A DNA stretch of 64,000 bases from Actinoplanes sp. NBRC 103695 (GCF_030269485.1 NZ_BSTL01000018.1:147260-211259); one strand, 5' to 3'; shown: positions 34,993 through 43,998, numbered from the stretch's first letter. The notes: generated by a model from the letters alone, not told the origin. Translations and numbers: made by a program.

Positions 34993-35906
34993 CTAGAGCA
35001 CCCGGGCTAGTTCGTCCAAGGTCTCCGGCGCCGCAGGGATCAGCACGACGCTGGTGGCACCGGCCGCGTGCCGGGCCACGATCTTGGTGCGCACCTCGTC
35101 CGCCGTGCCGGCCAAAGCCAGCTGATCCACCCACTCGGCCGGCATCGTGGCGGCGAACTCCTCCCGCGAGGAGCACCGGGCCCGGAACGACGCGAACTCG
35201 TCGGCGAACGGCAGCGGCGCGATGTGCGGGGCCCAGTCCGGCTCCCCGACCCAGGCGAGCCCCGGCCGGGCCCGCTCCCGGGCGGCCCGTCCGTCGGCGT
35301 CCACGATGGCCGCGTCGTACGTGATGACCTCCGCGTGCTGCCCGCACGCGGCGATGTAGGCCGGGCGGCCGGCTCCGCGAGCAGTACCCCGTCGGCCGTC
35401 TCGGCGGCCACCGCGAGCGATTTCGGCCCGCGGACGCCGAGCACCACCGGCGGCACCACGTCCGGGTGCTCGGCGATGACGACACCCTCGACCGACACGT
35501 AACGGCCGGCGGCCGGGCCGGGCTCGCCGCGCAGCAGCGTACGAACCGCCGTGGTGTATTCCCGCAGCAGCGTGAGCGGGCTGGCCGGCCAGGCACCCAC
35601 CGACCGCATCCAGCCGGGCATCCCGTGCCCCAGCCCGGCGACCACCCGCCCCGGGAACAGCTGCGCCAGGGTGGCCAGCTCCATGGCCGCGAACGCCGCG
35701 TTCCGTGCCCCGGCGGGCAGGATCCCGATGCCGACCACGATCCGCGAGGTGACCGCCAGCACGGCTCCCGCCTGGGCGATCCCACCCCGGAAGCCGAGAT
35801 CCTCGACCACCCACAAGGAGTCGAATCCGAGTTCCTCCGCCCGCCGCGCAAACGGCAGCACGTCGGAGGCGGGCAGATCGCGGGGCAGCATCACGCCGAC
35901 AGTCAT
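34993..35906 (-). pseudogene. LLM-class F420-dependent oxidoreductase, frameshifted
   Basis: The gene encodes a luciferase-like flavin/F420-dependent oxidoreductase (TVGVMLPRDLPASDVLPFARRAEELGFDSLWVVED, VVGIGILPAGARN). The reading frame is normal from ATG 35906 to about 35376 (...ADGVLLAEPA). From about 35360 homologous sequence continues in the next frame (RPAYIAACGQHAEV...) to the stop at 34993. One base is missing in the run GCCGGCCGCCCGGCC on the minus strand. Without the shift the protein would have about 304 residues, normal for the family. It could be a real mutation or a sequencing error in GC-rich DNA. It is the last gene of the sulfur operon, nine bases after the chelatase gene. Confidence 0.82.
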
Positions 35907-35915
35907 GCGACCACC

Positions 35916-36683
35916 CTAAGCGGCCATCAACCCTTCGGAGAGGGCCGAGAACACCCGCCGGCCGACGAGCTCCACGATCTCCGGCGCGTCGGTCAGCGGC
36001 GGCGCGGCGGCCACCGCACCGGCCTCCAGGGCCGCCGCGACGGCCTTGTCGTGGAGCAGGCCGGGCGCGAGGAAGTACGACGCCACGCCGACCCGGCCGG
36101 GGCCGAGGGACCGGACCGCGACGTCGGCCGTGGGTGCCGAGGCCGAGGCGTACGCGACGGTGCACGGGATGCCCAGCCGGGCGCCGAGGGCGGCGGCCGC
36201 GTCCGAGACGGTCGTGCGGGCGGCGGCGTCGCGAGTTCCCGCCGCCGCCAGCACCACCGCGTCCAGTTCCGCCGTCGGCAACCGCCGGACCAGACCATCA
36301 ACGAGCAGATCGGACACCGGCCCGAGCACATCCGAGAGCGAGACGTCCAGATCGAGGGACGAGGCGTCCCGCAGCACCACGGGGATGTCCACCTTGCCGT
36401 GGTAGGCCGCCGTCAGCAGCAGCGGCACGACCACGGCCCGGCGGGCGCCCGAGCGCGACAGCCGGCGCAGCACGTCCAGCGGCCGCGGCCCGGCATGGTC
36501 CAGATAGGAGGCGTGCACCTCCCACGACGGATGAGAGGCCGCGACCGCCGAGGCCAGCGCCGACGTGGCCGCCGCCGCCCGCGGATCCCTCGAGCCGTGA
36601 GCGACGAGCACCACGCCCACTTCCGATTTCGGCCCGCGGCTCGGCGTGGCAGAAGGCGGGCGCCCTAAACGTGAAGTCCGCAT
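35916..36683 (-). CDS. CbiX/SirB-like sirohydrochlorin chelatase
   Basis: A 255-residue protein of two chelatase-like halves. The N-terminal half has VVLVAHGSRDPRAAA and PLLLTAAYHGKVDIP, with the metal-binding histidines of CbiX/SirB. The C-terminal half has VGVASYFLAPGLLHDKA, with a conserved histidine. It probably inserts iron into sirohydrochlorin to make siroheme for the sulfite reductase encoded in the same operon. Its start overlaps the cysH stop by 19 bases. Confidence 0.88.
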   Translation of the reverse strand: MRTSRLGRPPSATPSRGPKSEVGVVLVAHGSRDPRAAAATSALASAVAASHPSWEVHASYLDHAGPRPLDVLRRLSRSGARRAVVVPLLLTAAYHGKVDIPVVLRDASSLDLDVSLSDVLGPVSDLLVDGLVRRLPTAELDAVVLAAAGTRDAAARTTVSDAAAALGARLGIPCTVAYASASAPTADVAVRSLGPGRVGVASYFLAPGLLHDKAVAAALEAGAVAAAPPLTDAPEIVELVGRRVFSALSEGLMAA

Positions 36684-37402
36684 TCCGTCTTCTCGAACAT
36701 CGCCCAGCGACCGGCCCTGGGGTCCTCACCAGCCGTCGTCCGGCGGGTGCACGGCCAGCAGCCGATCGACCCGTACCCCTTCTTGAACAGCTCGTTGACC
36801 GGCACGTCCCAGCGGGCGATGTACCGATCCACGTCCTGCTGGGTCCAGGTGGCGATCGGGTTGACCTTCACCTTGCCCTTGCGCGCGTCGAACGCCACGA
36901 CCGGCGTGTTGGCCCGGGTCGGCGACTCGTCGCGGCGCAGCCCGGTGGCCCAGGCGTCGTAGTCGGACAGGGCCCGCTCCAGCGGCTCCACCTTGCGCAT
37001 GAAGCAGCACTCGTCGGGGCTGCGGGCGAACAGCCGGGGGCCGTACTCGCCGTCCTGCTGGCCGACGGTCTGCCGCGGCCGGATCGAGCGCACGTTGACG
37101 TTCATCGTGCGGGCGACCGTGTCGCGCACCTTGAGCGTCTCGGGGAAGTGCAGGCCGGTGTCCAGGAAGACGACGTCGACGCCCGGCGTGACCCGGGAGA
37201 AGAGGTGCGCCACCACGGCGTCGGCCATCGAGCTGGTCACGCAGAAGCGCGCGCCGAACGTGTCGGTCGCCCACTTGGCGATCTCCTCGGCCGGCGCGCC
37301 CTCCAGGCGAGCCGCGGCGTCGAGAGCGATGCGCTCCAGCGAGGGGGCGGCAGGAGCTCCCAGTGACACCAGGCCGAGGGAAGTAGCGGTCACGACCGTC
37401 AT
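36665..37402 (-). CDS. cysH: Adenylyl-sulfate (APS) reductase, [4Fe-4S] type
   Basis: Reduces adenylyl sulfate (or PAPS) to sulfite, 245 residues. The cysteine set CC at 132-133 with Cys215 and Cys218 (GCWPC) is the [4Fe-4S] ligand pattern of APS-reducing CysH, and Cys241 in ECGLH is the catalytic cysteine. Its start ATG 37402 overlaps the stop of the upstream 52-residue gene as ATGA, so translation is coupled. No cysDNC genes lie in this window, so sulfate activation is encoded elsewhere. Confidence 0.94.
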   Translation of the reverse strand: MTVVTATSLGLVSLGAPAAPSLERIALDAAARLEGAPAEEIAKWATDTFGARFCVTSSMADAVVAHLFSRVTPGVDVVFLDTGLHFPETLKVRDTVARTMNVNVRSIRPRQTVGQQDGEYGPRLFARSPDECCFMRKVEPLERALSDYDAWATGLRRDESPTRANTPVVAFDARKGKVKVNPIATWTQQDVDRYIARWDVPVNELFKKGYGSIGCWPCTRRTTAGEDPRAGRWAMFEKTECGLHV

Positions 37403-37557
37403 CGGTTCACACCCTTAGATAGCAACCCGTTGAACTTGACCGTGAAGACTCGCGCGCAGGAATGGCACTCCCACGCACCGTGCGACGCCTCGTTGGGCCG
37501 CAGATCCTCTTCCCCGCAGTAGGGGCAGTACAGGGGCGCCGATCGCGCGTCGCTCAT
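37399..37557 (-). CDS. Small zinc-ribbon protein in sulfur operon (52 aa)
   Basis: A 52-residue protein with two CxxC pairs (CPYC and CHSC) that form a zinc ribbon, plus RVFTVKFNGLL near the end. It overlaps the sulfite reductase stop as ATGA on one side and the cysH start as ATGA on the other, so all three are made in step. A similar small gene lies between the sulfite reductase and cysH genes in Streptomyces coelicolor. The role is unknown; electron transfer adaptor or assembly factor are guesses. Confidence 0.85.
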   Translation of the reverse strand: MSDARSAPLYCPYCGEEDLRPNEASHGAWECHSCARVFTVKFNGLLSKGVNR

Positions 37558-39248
37558 TTGAGGAGCTCCTCGTCGGCCCGGACGACCCAGTTGGCGAACG
37601 TCTCGTCCTTCGACGACCGTCCGTCCAGGTAGTGGCGAGCGAGCTTCTCGACGTACCCGGGAAGCTCCTCTGCTGTGGTCTTGAGGCCGCGCACCTTGCG
37701 GCCGAAACCGGCGGTCTGTCCCTGCGCCATGCCGAGGCCGCCGCCGAGGTGGACCTGGAAGCCCTCGACCTGCTCGCCGTGCGCGTTCATCACGAGCTGA
37801 CCCTTGAGGCCGATGTCCGCGACCTGCGTCCGCGCGCAGGCGTTGGGGCAGCCGTTGATGTGGATCGAGATGTCCGCGTCGAAGTCGGCCAGCCGATCTT
37901 CCATCCGTGCGACCAACTCCTCGCCGCGGGCCTTGGTCTCGACGATCGCGAGCTTGCAGTACTCGATGCCGGTGCAGGCCATCGTGCCGCGCCGCCACGC
38001 TGAGGGCCGTGCCTCCAGGCCGATCTCGCGCATCCCGCGGATCAGCCCCTCGACGTTCTCGTCGGCCACGTCAAGGACGAGGAGCTTCTGGTACGCGGTG
38101 AGCCGGACCCGATCGGAGCCGGCCGCCTCCACCAGGCCGGCGAGCCTGGTCAGCTGCGTGCCCGAGGAGCGACCGACAACCGGGGCGGCGCCCACGTAGT
38201 TGCGCCCGTCCTGCTGCTTGTGCACACCGATGTGGTCGATCGGCTTGGCCGGCAGCTCCGGCGCCGGCCCGTCCACCAGCGCCCGGCCCAGGTACTCCTT
38301 CTCCAGCACCTCGCGGAACTTGGCCACACCCCAGTCGGCGAGCAGGAACTTCAGCCGGGCCCGGTGGCGCAGACGCCGGTAGCCGTAGTCGCGGAAGATC
38401 CCGACGACGCCCTCCCAGACGTCCGGGATCTCGTCCAGCGGCACCCACACGCCGAGCCGCTCGGCCAGCCGCGGGTTGGTCGACAGCCCGCCGCCGACCC
38501 AGAGGTCGAAGCCCGGGCCGTGCTGCGGGTGCACGACGCCGACCAGGGAGAAGTCGTTCGACTCGTAGGGCGAGTCGGCCAGCCAGCCGATCGACGACTT
38601 GAACTTGCGCGGCAGGTTGGAGTACCGCGGGTCACCGATGTAGCGGCGCAGGATCTCGTCGATCGCCGGGGTGCCGTCGAGCACCTCGTCGGCCGAGACA
38701 CCGGCGACCGGGCTGCCCAGCACCACGCGCGGACAGTCGCCGCAGGCCTCGGTGGTCTGCAACCCGACCGCCTCGAGCCGGCGCCAGATCTCCGGCATGT
38801 CCTCGACCCGGATCCAGTGCAGCTGGATGTTCTGCCGGTCGGTGACGTCGGCCGAGTCGCGGCCGAACTCGGTCGAGATCTCACCGATGGTGCGCAGCTG
38901 CTCCAGGTTCAGGGCGCCGCCGTCGATGCGTACGCGGAGCATGAAGTACTCGTCCTCGAGCTCCTCCGGCTCCAGCACCGCCGTGCGGCCGCCGTCGATC
39001 CCGGCCTTGCGCTGCGTGTAGAGGCCCCACCAGCGGAACCGGCCACGCAGGTCGGCCGGGTCGATCGAGGCGAAGCCGCCGTGCGCGTAGATGTTCTCGA
39101 TGCGGGCGCGAACGTTGAGCGGGTTGTCGTCCTTCTTGCTGCGCTCGTTCGGGTTCAGCGGCTCGCGGTGACCGAGCGCCCACTGCCCCTCGCCCCGGGC
39201 CTTACGTGGCCGGGCAGCGGGTCGTGCCGGGGTGCTGTCGATCGCCAT
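37554..39248 (-). CDS. sir: Ferredoxin-dependent sulfite (nitrite) reductase
   Basis: Six-electron reduction of sulfite to sulfide, 564 residues. It shows the duplicated ferredoxin-like halves of the family (QNIQLHWIRVEDMPEIW) and the siroheme/[4Fe-4S] cysteines ACTGIEYC (C-x5-C) and NGCPNAC (C-x3-C). AGGAGG precedes ATG 39248. Its place ahead of cysH and a siroheme chelatase makes sulfite the likely substrate, as for mycobacterial SirA/NirA. Control is probably through the cysteine leader peptide 129 bp upstream. Confidence 0.94.
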   Translation of the reverse strand: MAIDSTPARPAARPRKARGEGQWALGHREPLNPNERSKKDDNPLNVRARIENIYAHGGFASIDPADLRGRFRWWGLYTQRKAGIDGGRTAVLEPEELEDEYFMLRVRIDGGALNLEQLRTIGEISTEFGRDSADVTDRQNIQLHWIRVEDMPEIWRRLEAVGLQTTEACGDCPRVVLGSPVAGVSADEVLDGTPAIDEILRRYIGDPRYSNLPRKFKSSIGWLADSPYESNDFSLVGVVHPQHGPGFDLWVGGGLSTNPRLAERLGVWVPLDEIPDVWEGVVGIFRDYGYRRLRHRARLKFLLADWGVAKFREVLEKEYLGRALVDGPAPELPAKPIDHIGVHKQQDGRNYVGAAPVVGRSSGTQLTRLAGLVEAAGSDRVRLTAYQKLLVLDVADENVEGLIRGMREIGLEARPSAWRRGTMACTGIEYCKLAIVETKARGEELVARMEDRLADFDADISIHINGCPNACARTQVADIGLKGQLVMNAHGEQVEGFQVHLGGGLGMAQGQTAGFGRKVRGLKTTAEELPGYVEKLARHYLDGRSSKDETFANWVVRADEELLK

Positions 39249-39352
39249 TCTCGGCGTTCCTCCTGCTGTGGGTGGGCGCGGCGGAACGCTGCACGGCCAC
39301 TCGCAGGGAGGCTCGCGACATCAATGTCAGGAGAAGGCCGGCGCGTCTATCG

Positions 39353-39376
39353 CGCCCGACGAAAAAGGTCGGGGCG
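39353..39376 (-). promoter_or_regulatory. Attenuator-like hairpin after leader peptide
   Basis: On the minus strand CGCCCCGAC and GTCGGGCG flank CTTTTTC, with one bulged C. The hairpin begins at the leader peptide stop and lies 104 bases ahead of the sir start. Its place suits ribosome-coupled attenuation, where the ribosome's position on the leader decides whether the hairpin forms. Confidence 0.5.
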
Positions 39377-39463
39377 TCAGGAAGCCGGACAGATGGCGCT
39401 GCGGACGCGGCCGTAGTCGACGTGGCGGCGTGCCACGAAGCGGCGGTCAACTGCAGCGGTCAT
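39377..39463 (-). CDS. Cysteine leader peptide of the sulfur operon (28 aa)
   Basis: A 28-codon reading frame, ATG at 39463 and TGA at 39377-39379. It contains RRHVDYGRVRSAICPAS at its end. The pattern RRHVD-x-x-R-x-x-SA-x-C is that of the short 'putative leader peptides' found ahead of sulfur-assimilation and sulfur-transport genes in streptomycetes and relatives. The single cysteine codon near the stop could sense charged tRNA-Cys. A hairpin starts at its stop codon. GGGG lies four bases before the ATG. Confidence 0.8.
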   Translation of the reverse strand: MTAAVDRRFVARRHVDYGRVRSAICPAS

Positions 39464-39541
39464 GGGCCCCAGCCTGCCACGCGAAGCCAATCTAGGCCAG
39501 GGCAGTCCAGATTGCGGGAGTGTAAGTCGCGTCTCAGTGAC

Positions 39542-41068
39542 TCACCGTTTACCAAGGGGCACCACGAGCACGGCCTCGGTGCCGCCACCAGCCCGGTTGC
39601 GCAGCTCGATGGTGCCGCGCAGCTCCCCGGTGGCCAGCGCACGGACGATCTGCAGGCCGAGCCGTCCGCCGGCGTCCGGGCTGAAGTCGTCCGGCAGGCC
39701 CCGGCCATTGTCCGCCACGGTCACGTGCAGCTGCTTGCGGAACCGGTGCACGGTGACCACGACCTCGGCGCTCTCCGGCAGCGGACCCTCACCCTCCTCA
39801 CCGAAGCCGTGCTCGACCGCGTTGATCAGGATCTCGTTCAGCACCATCACCAGCGAGGTGGCGATCTCGGCGGGCAGCACGCCGAAGGTGCCCTCGCGGC
39901 GCATCTTCACCGACATCTCGGTGGCGGCGACCTCGGTGGCGGCGGTGGCCACCCGGTCCAGGATGCCGTCGAACTCGACCGCCTCGTCGCTGGACATCGA
40001 GAGGGTCTCGTGGACCAGGGCGATCGACGCGACCCGGCGTACCGACTCCTCCAGCGCCGTCTTGGCCTCCGGCATGTCCACCCGCCGGGCCTGCAGCCGG
40101 AGCAGCGCGGCGACGGTCTGCAGGTTGTTCTTCACCCGATGGTGGATCTCCCGGATGGTGGCGTCCTTGGTCATCAGGGCGCGGTCCCGGCGGCGCACCT
40201 CGGTCACGTCCCGGACCAGCACCAGCGCGCCGATCGGCACCCCGGCCGGGAGCAGCGGCAGCGCGCGCATCAGCACGGTGGCGCCGCGCGCCTCGACCTC
40301 CTGCCGCGGCGGCGACTCGCCCCGCAGCGCGGCCAGGATGCGCTCGGACGCGTCGTTGCCCTCCAGTGGGTCGGCGGCCACCCGGCTGAACAGCATCGCC
40401 ATCTCCTCGCCGACCAGGTGGGCGTTGAAGCCGAGGCGGCGGTACGCCGACTGCGCGTTCGGGCTGGCGTAGGTGACCTTGCCGGCCGCGTCCAGCCGGA
40501 TCAGGCCGTCGCCGACCCGGGGCGCGGACGTGGTCTCGCCCGGCACCCGCGGCGGCGGGAAGGTGCCGTCGGAGACCATCTGAGCCAGGTCGTCGGCCGT
40601 GGTCAGGTAGTTGAGTTCCAGCTGGCTGGGCGTACGCGCGGTGGACAGGTTGGTGTCCCGCCCGATCACCGCGATCACCTCGGGGTAGGTGTCGGGTTCC
40701 ACCGGTCCGTACCGGCGCACCGGGATCGCCTCGTGCCGGGCCGGGGTGTCGCCGTACCAGACCGGGTCGCCCTCCCGCCAGATCCGCCCCTGGGTGAACG
40801 CGATGTCCAGGTGCGCGACCTCCGGCCCGCCGACGATCTTGCCGACCTGGTCGTCCTGGTACGCGGTCGGCGCGGTGACCGGACGCACCTGGGCCACGCA
40901 GAGGAAGGAGCGCGGCCCGCCGTCCGAGCGCACCGGCACCCACAGCAGCAGGTCGGCGAAGGACAGGTCGGACAGCAGCTGCCAGTCGCCGGCCAGGCGG
41001 TGCAGCTGGTCGATGTCGGCCGGGCCGAGGCCGGTGTGCTCCTCGGCCAGATCACGCAGGGTGGACAC
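39542..41068 (-). CDS. pdtaS: PdtaS-type cytoplasmic sensor histidine kinase
   Basis: A 508-residue soluble kinase starting MSTLRDLAEEHTGL, with an N-terminal GAF-like domain, a PAS domain (about 200-290), a HisKA_2 phospho-acceptor region (REIHHRVKNNLQTVAALLRLQ) and an HWE/HATPase domain (NEILINAVEHGFGE, DNGRGLPDDF). It is the orthologue of mycobacterial PdtaS, whose partner PdtaR is an RNA-binding ANTAR regulator not found in this window. Its position near whiB1 and the biotinyl protein is conserved. Confidence 0.94.
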   Translation of the reverse strand: MSTLRDLAEEHTGLGPADIDQLHRLAGDWQLLSDLSFADLLLWVPVRSDGGPRSFLCVAQVRPVTAPTAYQDDQVGKIVGGPEVAHLDIAFTQGRIWREGDPVWYGDTPARHEAIPVRRYGPVEPDTYPEVIAVIGRDTNLSTARTPSQLELNYLTTADDLAQMVSDGTFPPPRVPGETTSAPRVGDGLIRLDAAGKVTYASPNAQSAYRRLGFNAHLVGEEMAMLFSRVAADPLEGNDASERILAALRGESPPRQEVEARGATVLMRALPLLPAGVPIGALVLVRDVTEVRRRDRALMTKDATIREIHHRVKNNLQTVAALLRLQARRVDMPEAKTALEESVRRVASIALVHETLSMSSDEAVEFDGILDRVATAATEVAATEMSVKMRREGTFGVLPAEIATSLVMVLNEILINAVEHGFGEEGEGPLPESAEVVVTVHRFRKQLHVTVADNGRGLPDDFSPDAGGRLGLQIVRALATGELRGTIELRNRAGGGTEAVLVVPLGKR

Positions 41069-41094
41069 CCGCCCACCTTGCCACGTGGATGTTT

Positions 41095-42150
41095 CTAGAG
41101 CGTCGCGGTGACCTTCTTGAGACCGCGGGGTGCGTCCGGGTCGCCGCCGCGGGCCAGGGCCAGGGCCAGGGCCAGGCGCTGGAGCGGCAGGATGTCGAGC
41201 AGCGGCGCGTAGCGCTCGTCGACCGGCGGCACGGCGAGCCGTCCGGAGGCGCCGGCCACGTCCTCGGGACCGACGGTCACCACGTCGGCCCGCCGCTCGC
41301 CGAGCCGGTGCACCACGTCGGCCATCGCCCGCCCGCCCGGCCCGCTGCCGACCACGGCCAGCACCGGCACGTCCGGGTCGGTCATCGCGAGCGGGCCGTG
41401 CAGCAGGTCGGCGCCGGAGAAGGCGAGTGCCGGCAGGTAGGACGTCTCCATCAGTTTGAGGGCGGTCTCGCGGGCGGTCGGGTACGCGTACCCCCGGCCG
41501 GTCGTGACCAGCCGGGACGCGAACCGGTAGCGCTGCGCCAGGTCGTCGGCCCCCCGGTCGGCGAGCACCTGCTCGGCCAGCCCGGGCAGCTCGCCGATGG
41601 CCTTGCGCTCCTCGGCGGGCAGGGTGCCGTCGCCGTTGCGGACGCCCTCGACGAGCAGCAGCAGGGCGAACAGCTCGGCGGTGTACGTCTTCGTCGCCGC
41701 GACCGCCCGCTCGTGCCCGGCCGCGACGTCGAGGTGCAGCTCGGCGGTGGTGGCCAGCACCGACTCGGCGTTGTTGGTGACCGCCAGGGTCAGCGCGCCG
41801 GTCTCCCGCGCGACCTTGAGCACCCCGGTCAGGTCGGGCGAGCCGCCGCTCTGGCTGACCCCGATCACCAGCGCGTCGGAGAGGTCGGGCCGGGCGCCGT
41901 AGAGGGTGACCGTGCTCGGCGAGGCGAGCCCGACCGGGATGCCCAGCCGGATCTCGGTCAGGTAGGCGCCGTAGAGCGCGGCGTGGTCGGAGGTGCCCCG
42001 GCCGACGAAGACGACGTGCCGCGGACGGCGCTCGGCCACCCGCGCCGCGACCTCGGCGATCGCCGCCGCGTGGTCGCCCTCGAGGAGCCGTGCATACCCC
42101 TCCGGCTGCTCCGCGATGTCGGCGGCCATGCCTGCGCCACGCTCTGCCAC
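41095..42150 (-). CDS. SIS domain sugar-phosphate isomerase/deaminase (AgaS/GlmS-C like)
   Basis: A 351-residue protein made of two SIS domains, as in the isomerase half of GlmS or in AgaS. Visible motifs are FVGRGTSDHAALYGAYL, VIGVSQSGGSPDL and the ATKTYTAELFALLLL strand. It lacks the glutaminase half. The likely role is deamination or isomerisation of an amino-sugar phosphate, which fits the chitin and chitosan enzymes elsewhere in the window. GTG 42150 has GAGGAGG upstream and decides the start, although the frame stays open to 42753. Confidence 0.88.
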   Translation of the reverse strand: MAERGAGMAADIAEQPEGYARLLEGDHAAAIAEVAARVAERRPRHVVFVGRGTSDHAALYGAYLTEIRLGIPVGLASPSTVTLYGARPDLSDALVIGVSQSGGSPDLTGVLKVARETGALTLAVTNNAESVLATTAELHLDVAAGHERAVAATKTYTAELFALLLLVEGVRNGDGTLPAEERKAIGELPGLAEQVLADRGADDLAQRYRFASRLVTTGRGYAYPTARETALKLMETSYLPALAFSGADLLHGPLAMTDPDVPVLAVVGSGPGGRAMADVVHRLGERRADVVTVGPEDVAGASGRLAVPPVDERYAPLLDILPLQRLALALALARGGDPDAPRGLKKVTATL

Positions 42151-42352
42151 AACGTCCTCCTCAAGCACGTCCTGCTTATTCCATGCGCAGTTTTGCACGA
42201 AGCAGCGCTGAAACACAACGTTTCGAGCAGCTCTGCGCACGCAACGGGGACTGACATATCGAGGATCGTCGCCTAGGCTTCGCACGGGCGCGTGGCGGCG
42301 CGCAACTTGCACGCTTTGGCACATGACCCCGGAGGGAAGGCCAACGACCGAC

Positions 42353-43957
42353 ATGGAGGAGCCCCGGCGTTCCGCCGACCGCGATCTGGAGCAGGCGCGC
42401 GCGGCGATCGAGCGCGGTGAGATGAGCCACGCCGCCGACCATCTGGCCGGGGCCATCGCGCATGCTCCCACGCTGCCGGAGACCCATGAGCTGCTCAGCC
42501 ACCTGGCCGCCCGGTCCGGTGGCGCGCTCGAGCTGTTCCCGCTGGAACACAACGCCTTCGTCGGCACCGTGGTCGCCCGCGCCCACCTGCTGGCCGCCGC
42601 CGGCCGCCCCGAGGACGGCCTGCCGCTGCTCTTCGCCGCCAGCGGGCACACACCCGGCGTGAACTGGGCCGGCGTTCCCTGGGTCACCGAGCCCTCGCTC
42701 GGGGTCAAAGTCGAGCCCGGCCTGCTCGCCCGCAACGTCATGCAGCTCTGCACCGTGATCGGCGACCCGGACGCGGAGGCCGCCCGCTCGGTGCTGCGCC
42801 CCTACCTGACGGTCGTCCGGCACGCGATCGCCGCCCACCCCGAGCACGCGCTGCTGCTGGGCGCGGGGTCGGCGCTGGCCCGCCGGGTGGGCGAGCCGGA
42901 GACGGCGGTGGACTGGGCCCAGCGCGGCGCCCGGGCCCGGCCGTCCAAGCTCGCCGAGATCTGGCTCGGCTACGCCTATCGCAGCGCCGGCCGGATCGGT
43001 GAGGCCTTGGCGGCGCTGCGCCGGGCCGTCACACACGACCCCGAGGACCTTTCGGTGTACGCCGACATCGCCGCCACGCTGGCCGACGCCGGTCGCATGG
43101 AGGACGCCCTGTCCTGGGTCGAACGCGCCCTGGCCAAGGACCCGTCCTTCGACTGCGCCGTGCACACCGCGCACCGGCTGCGGTTCCGCGCCGACGGCAA
43201 GCTCGCCCACCTGGTCGACCTGGCCGACTTCGCCGCCGACAACCCGGACGACACACACGAGCACACCGACCTGGCCGAGTGCTGCGCCGGCACACCCTGG
43301 CTGGGCGGGGTGCCCGAGGCCGCCCGCGGCACCGACGACCCGCGCCGCCGGGCGCCGTCGACCGAGCAGCCGTCGACCGCGTCGGTGGAGCGGTTGCTGC
43401 GCGTCGCCCGGCCGGCCTGGCCGCACCCGCCGGCCGCCTACGACGCGGCGCTGGGCCTGGTGCTGGTCACCGGGGAGCAGTTGCTGGCGCTGCTGGCGCA
43501 TCCGCCCGGCGACGACGAGTACGCGCGCCGCGCCGCCCGCGTCTGGGCCTGCCTCGGCCTGCTGCACCACGACACCGACGAGCCGTGGATGGTCTCCACC
43601 CGCCGCCGCCGGCTGGTCGAGCTGGCCGTGGGCGGCACCGACGCGGTCACCGAGGCGGCGATGTTCGCGCTGATCGCGTACGCCTGGGTCGATCCTGCCG
43701 CGCGCACCGACGTGGCCGGCCTGATCACCGGGCGTCTGATGAACCTGGCCGGGCCCGCCCGGCGCAACCGGCCGCCGATCGCCTGGTCGATCGCGCAGCT
43801 CGCGCTCGCCACGCCCGACCTGCGCGAGGAGACCCGGGAGATCGCCGAGGCCGTCGCGCAGACCGAGGAGGCCCGCAGCCGCCCGCGCATCCCGCGCCAG
43901 CGCACCCGCAAGCCCAAGCGCGTCCGCCGCCAGCTCCTCCGCTGGCTCACCCGCTGA
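42353..43957 (+). CDS. TPR-repeat protein
   Basis: A protein of about 534 residues built of helix pairs. Tetratricopeptide-type repeats are clearest at SKLAEIWLGYAYRSAGRIGEALAALRRA (TPR) and LSVYADIAATLADAGRMEDALSWVERAL, and the C-terminus is basic (RQRTRKPKRVRRQLLRWLTR). No signal peptide or catalytic motif is visible. The start is uncertain: ATG 42353 lies 12-16 bases behind GGAGGGAAGG, ATG 42323 has no ribosome site. It is probably a scaffold; function unknown. Confidence 0.8.
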   Translation: MEEPRRSADRDLEQARAAIERGEMSHAADHLAGAIAHAPTLPETHELLSHLAARSGGALELFPLEHNAFVGTVVARAHLLAAAGRPEDGLPLLFAASGHTPGVNWAGVPWVTEPSLGVKVEPGLLARNVMQLCTVIGDPDAEAARSVLRPYLTVVRHAIAAHPEHALLLGAGSALARRVGEPETAVDWAQRGARARPSKLAEIWLGYAYRSAGRIGEALAALRRAVTHDPEDLSVYADIAATLADAGRMEDALSWVERALAKDPSFDCAVHTAHRLRFRADGKLAHLVDLADFAADNPDDTHEHTDLAECCAGTPWLGGVPEAARGTDDPRRRAPSTEQPSTASVERLLRVARPAWPHPPAAYDAALGLVLVTGEQLLALLAHPPGDDEYARRAARVWACLGLLHHDTDEPWMVSTRRRRLVELAVGGTDAVTEAAMFALIAYAWVDPAARTDVAGLITGRLMNLAGPARRNRPPIAWSIAQLALATPDLREETREIAEAVAQTEEARSRPRIPRQRTRKPKRVRRQLLRWLTR

Positions 43958-43969
43958 CGTGGCAGGCAG

Positions 43970-43998
43970 ATCGGGCATCCGGCACGCGGATGCCCGAT
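43970..43998. terminator. Bidirectional terminator between TPR gene and biotinyl protein gene
   Basis: Perfect 12-base arms ATCGGGCATCCG and CGGATGCCCGAT with a five-base loop, between two convergent genes. Confidence 0.8.

Noticed and set aside
39202..39450. 82-codon frame on the minus strand upstream of pdtaS
   Set aside because: It runs across the cysteine leader peptide in another frame and into the sir gene, with no ribosome site or motif.
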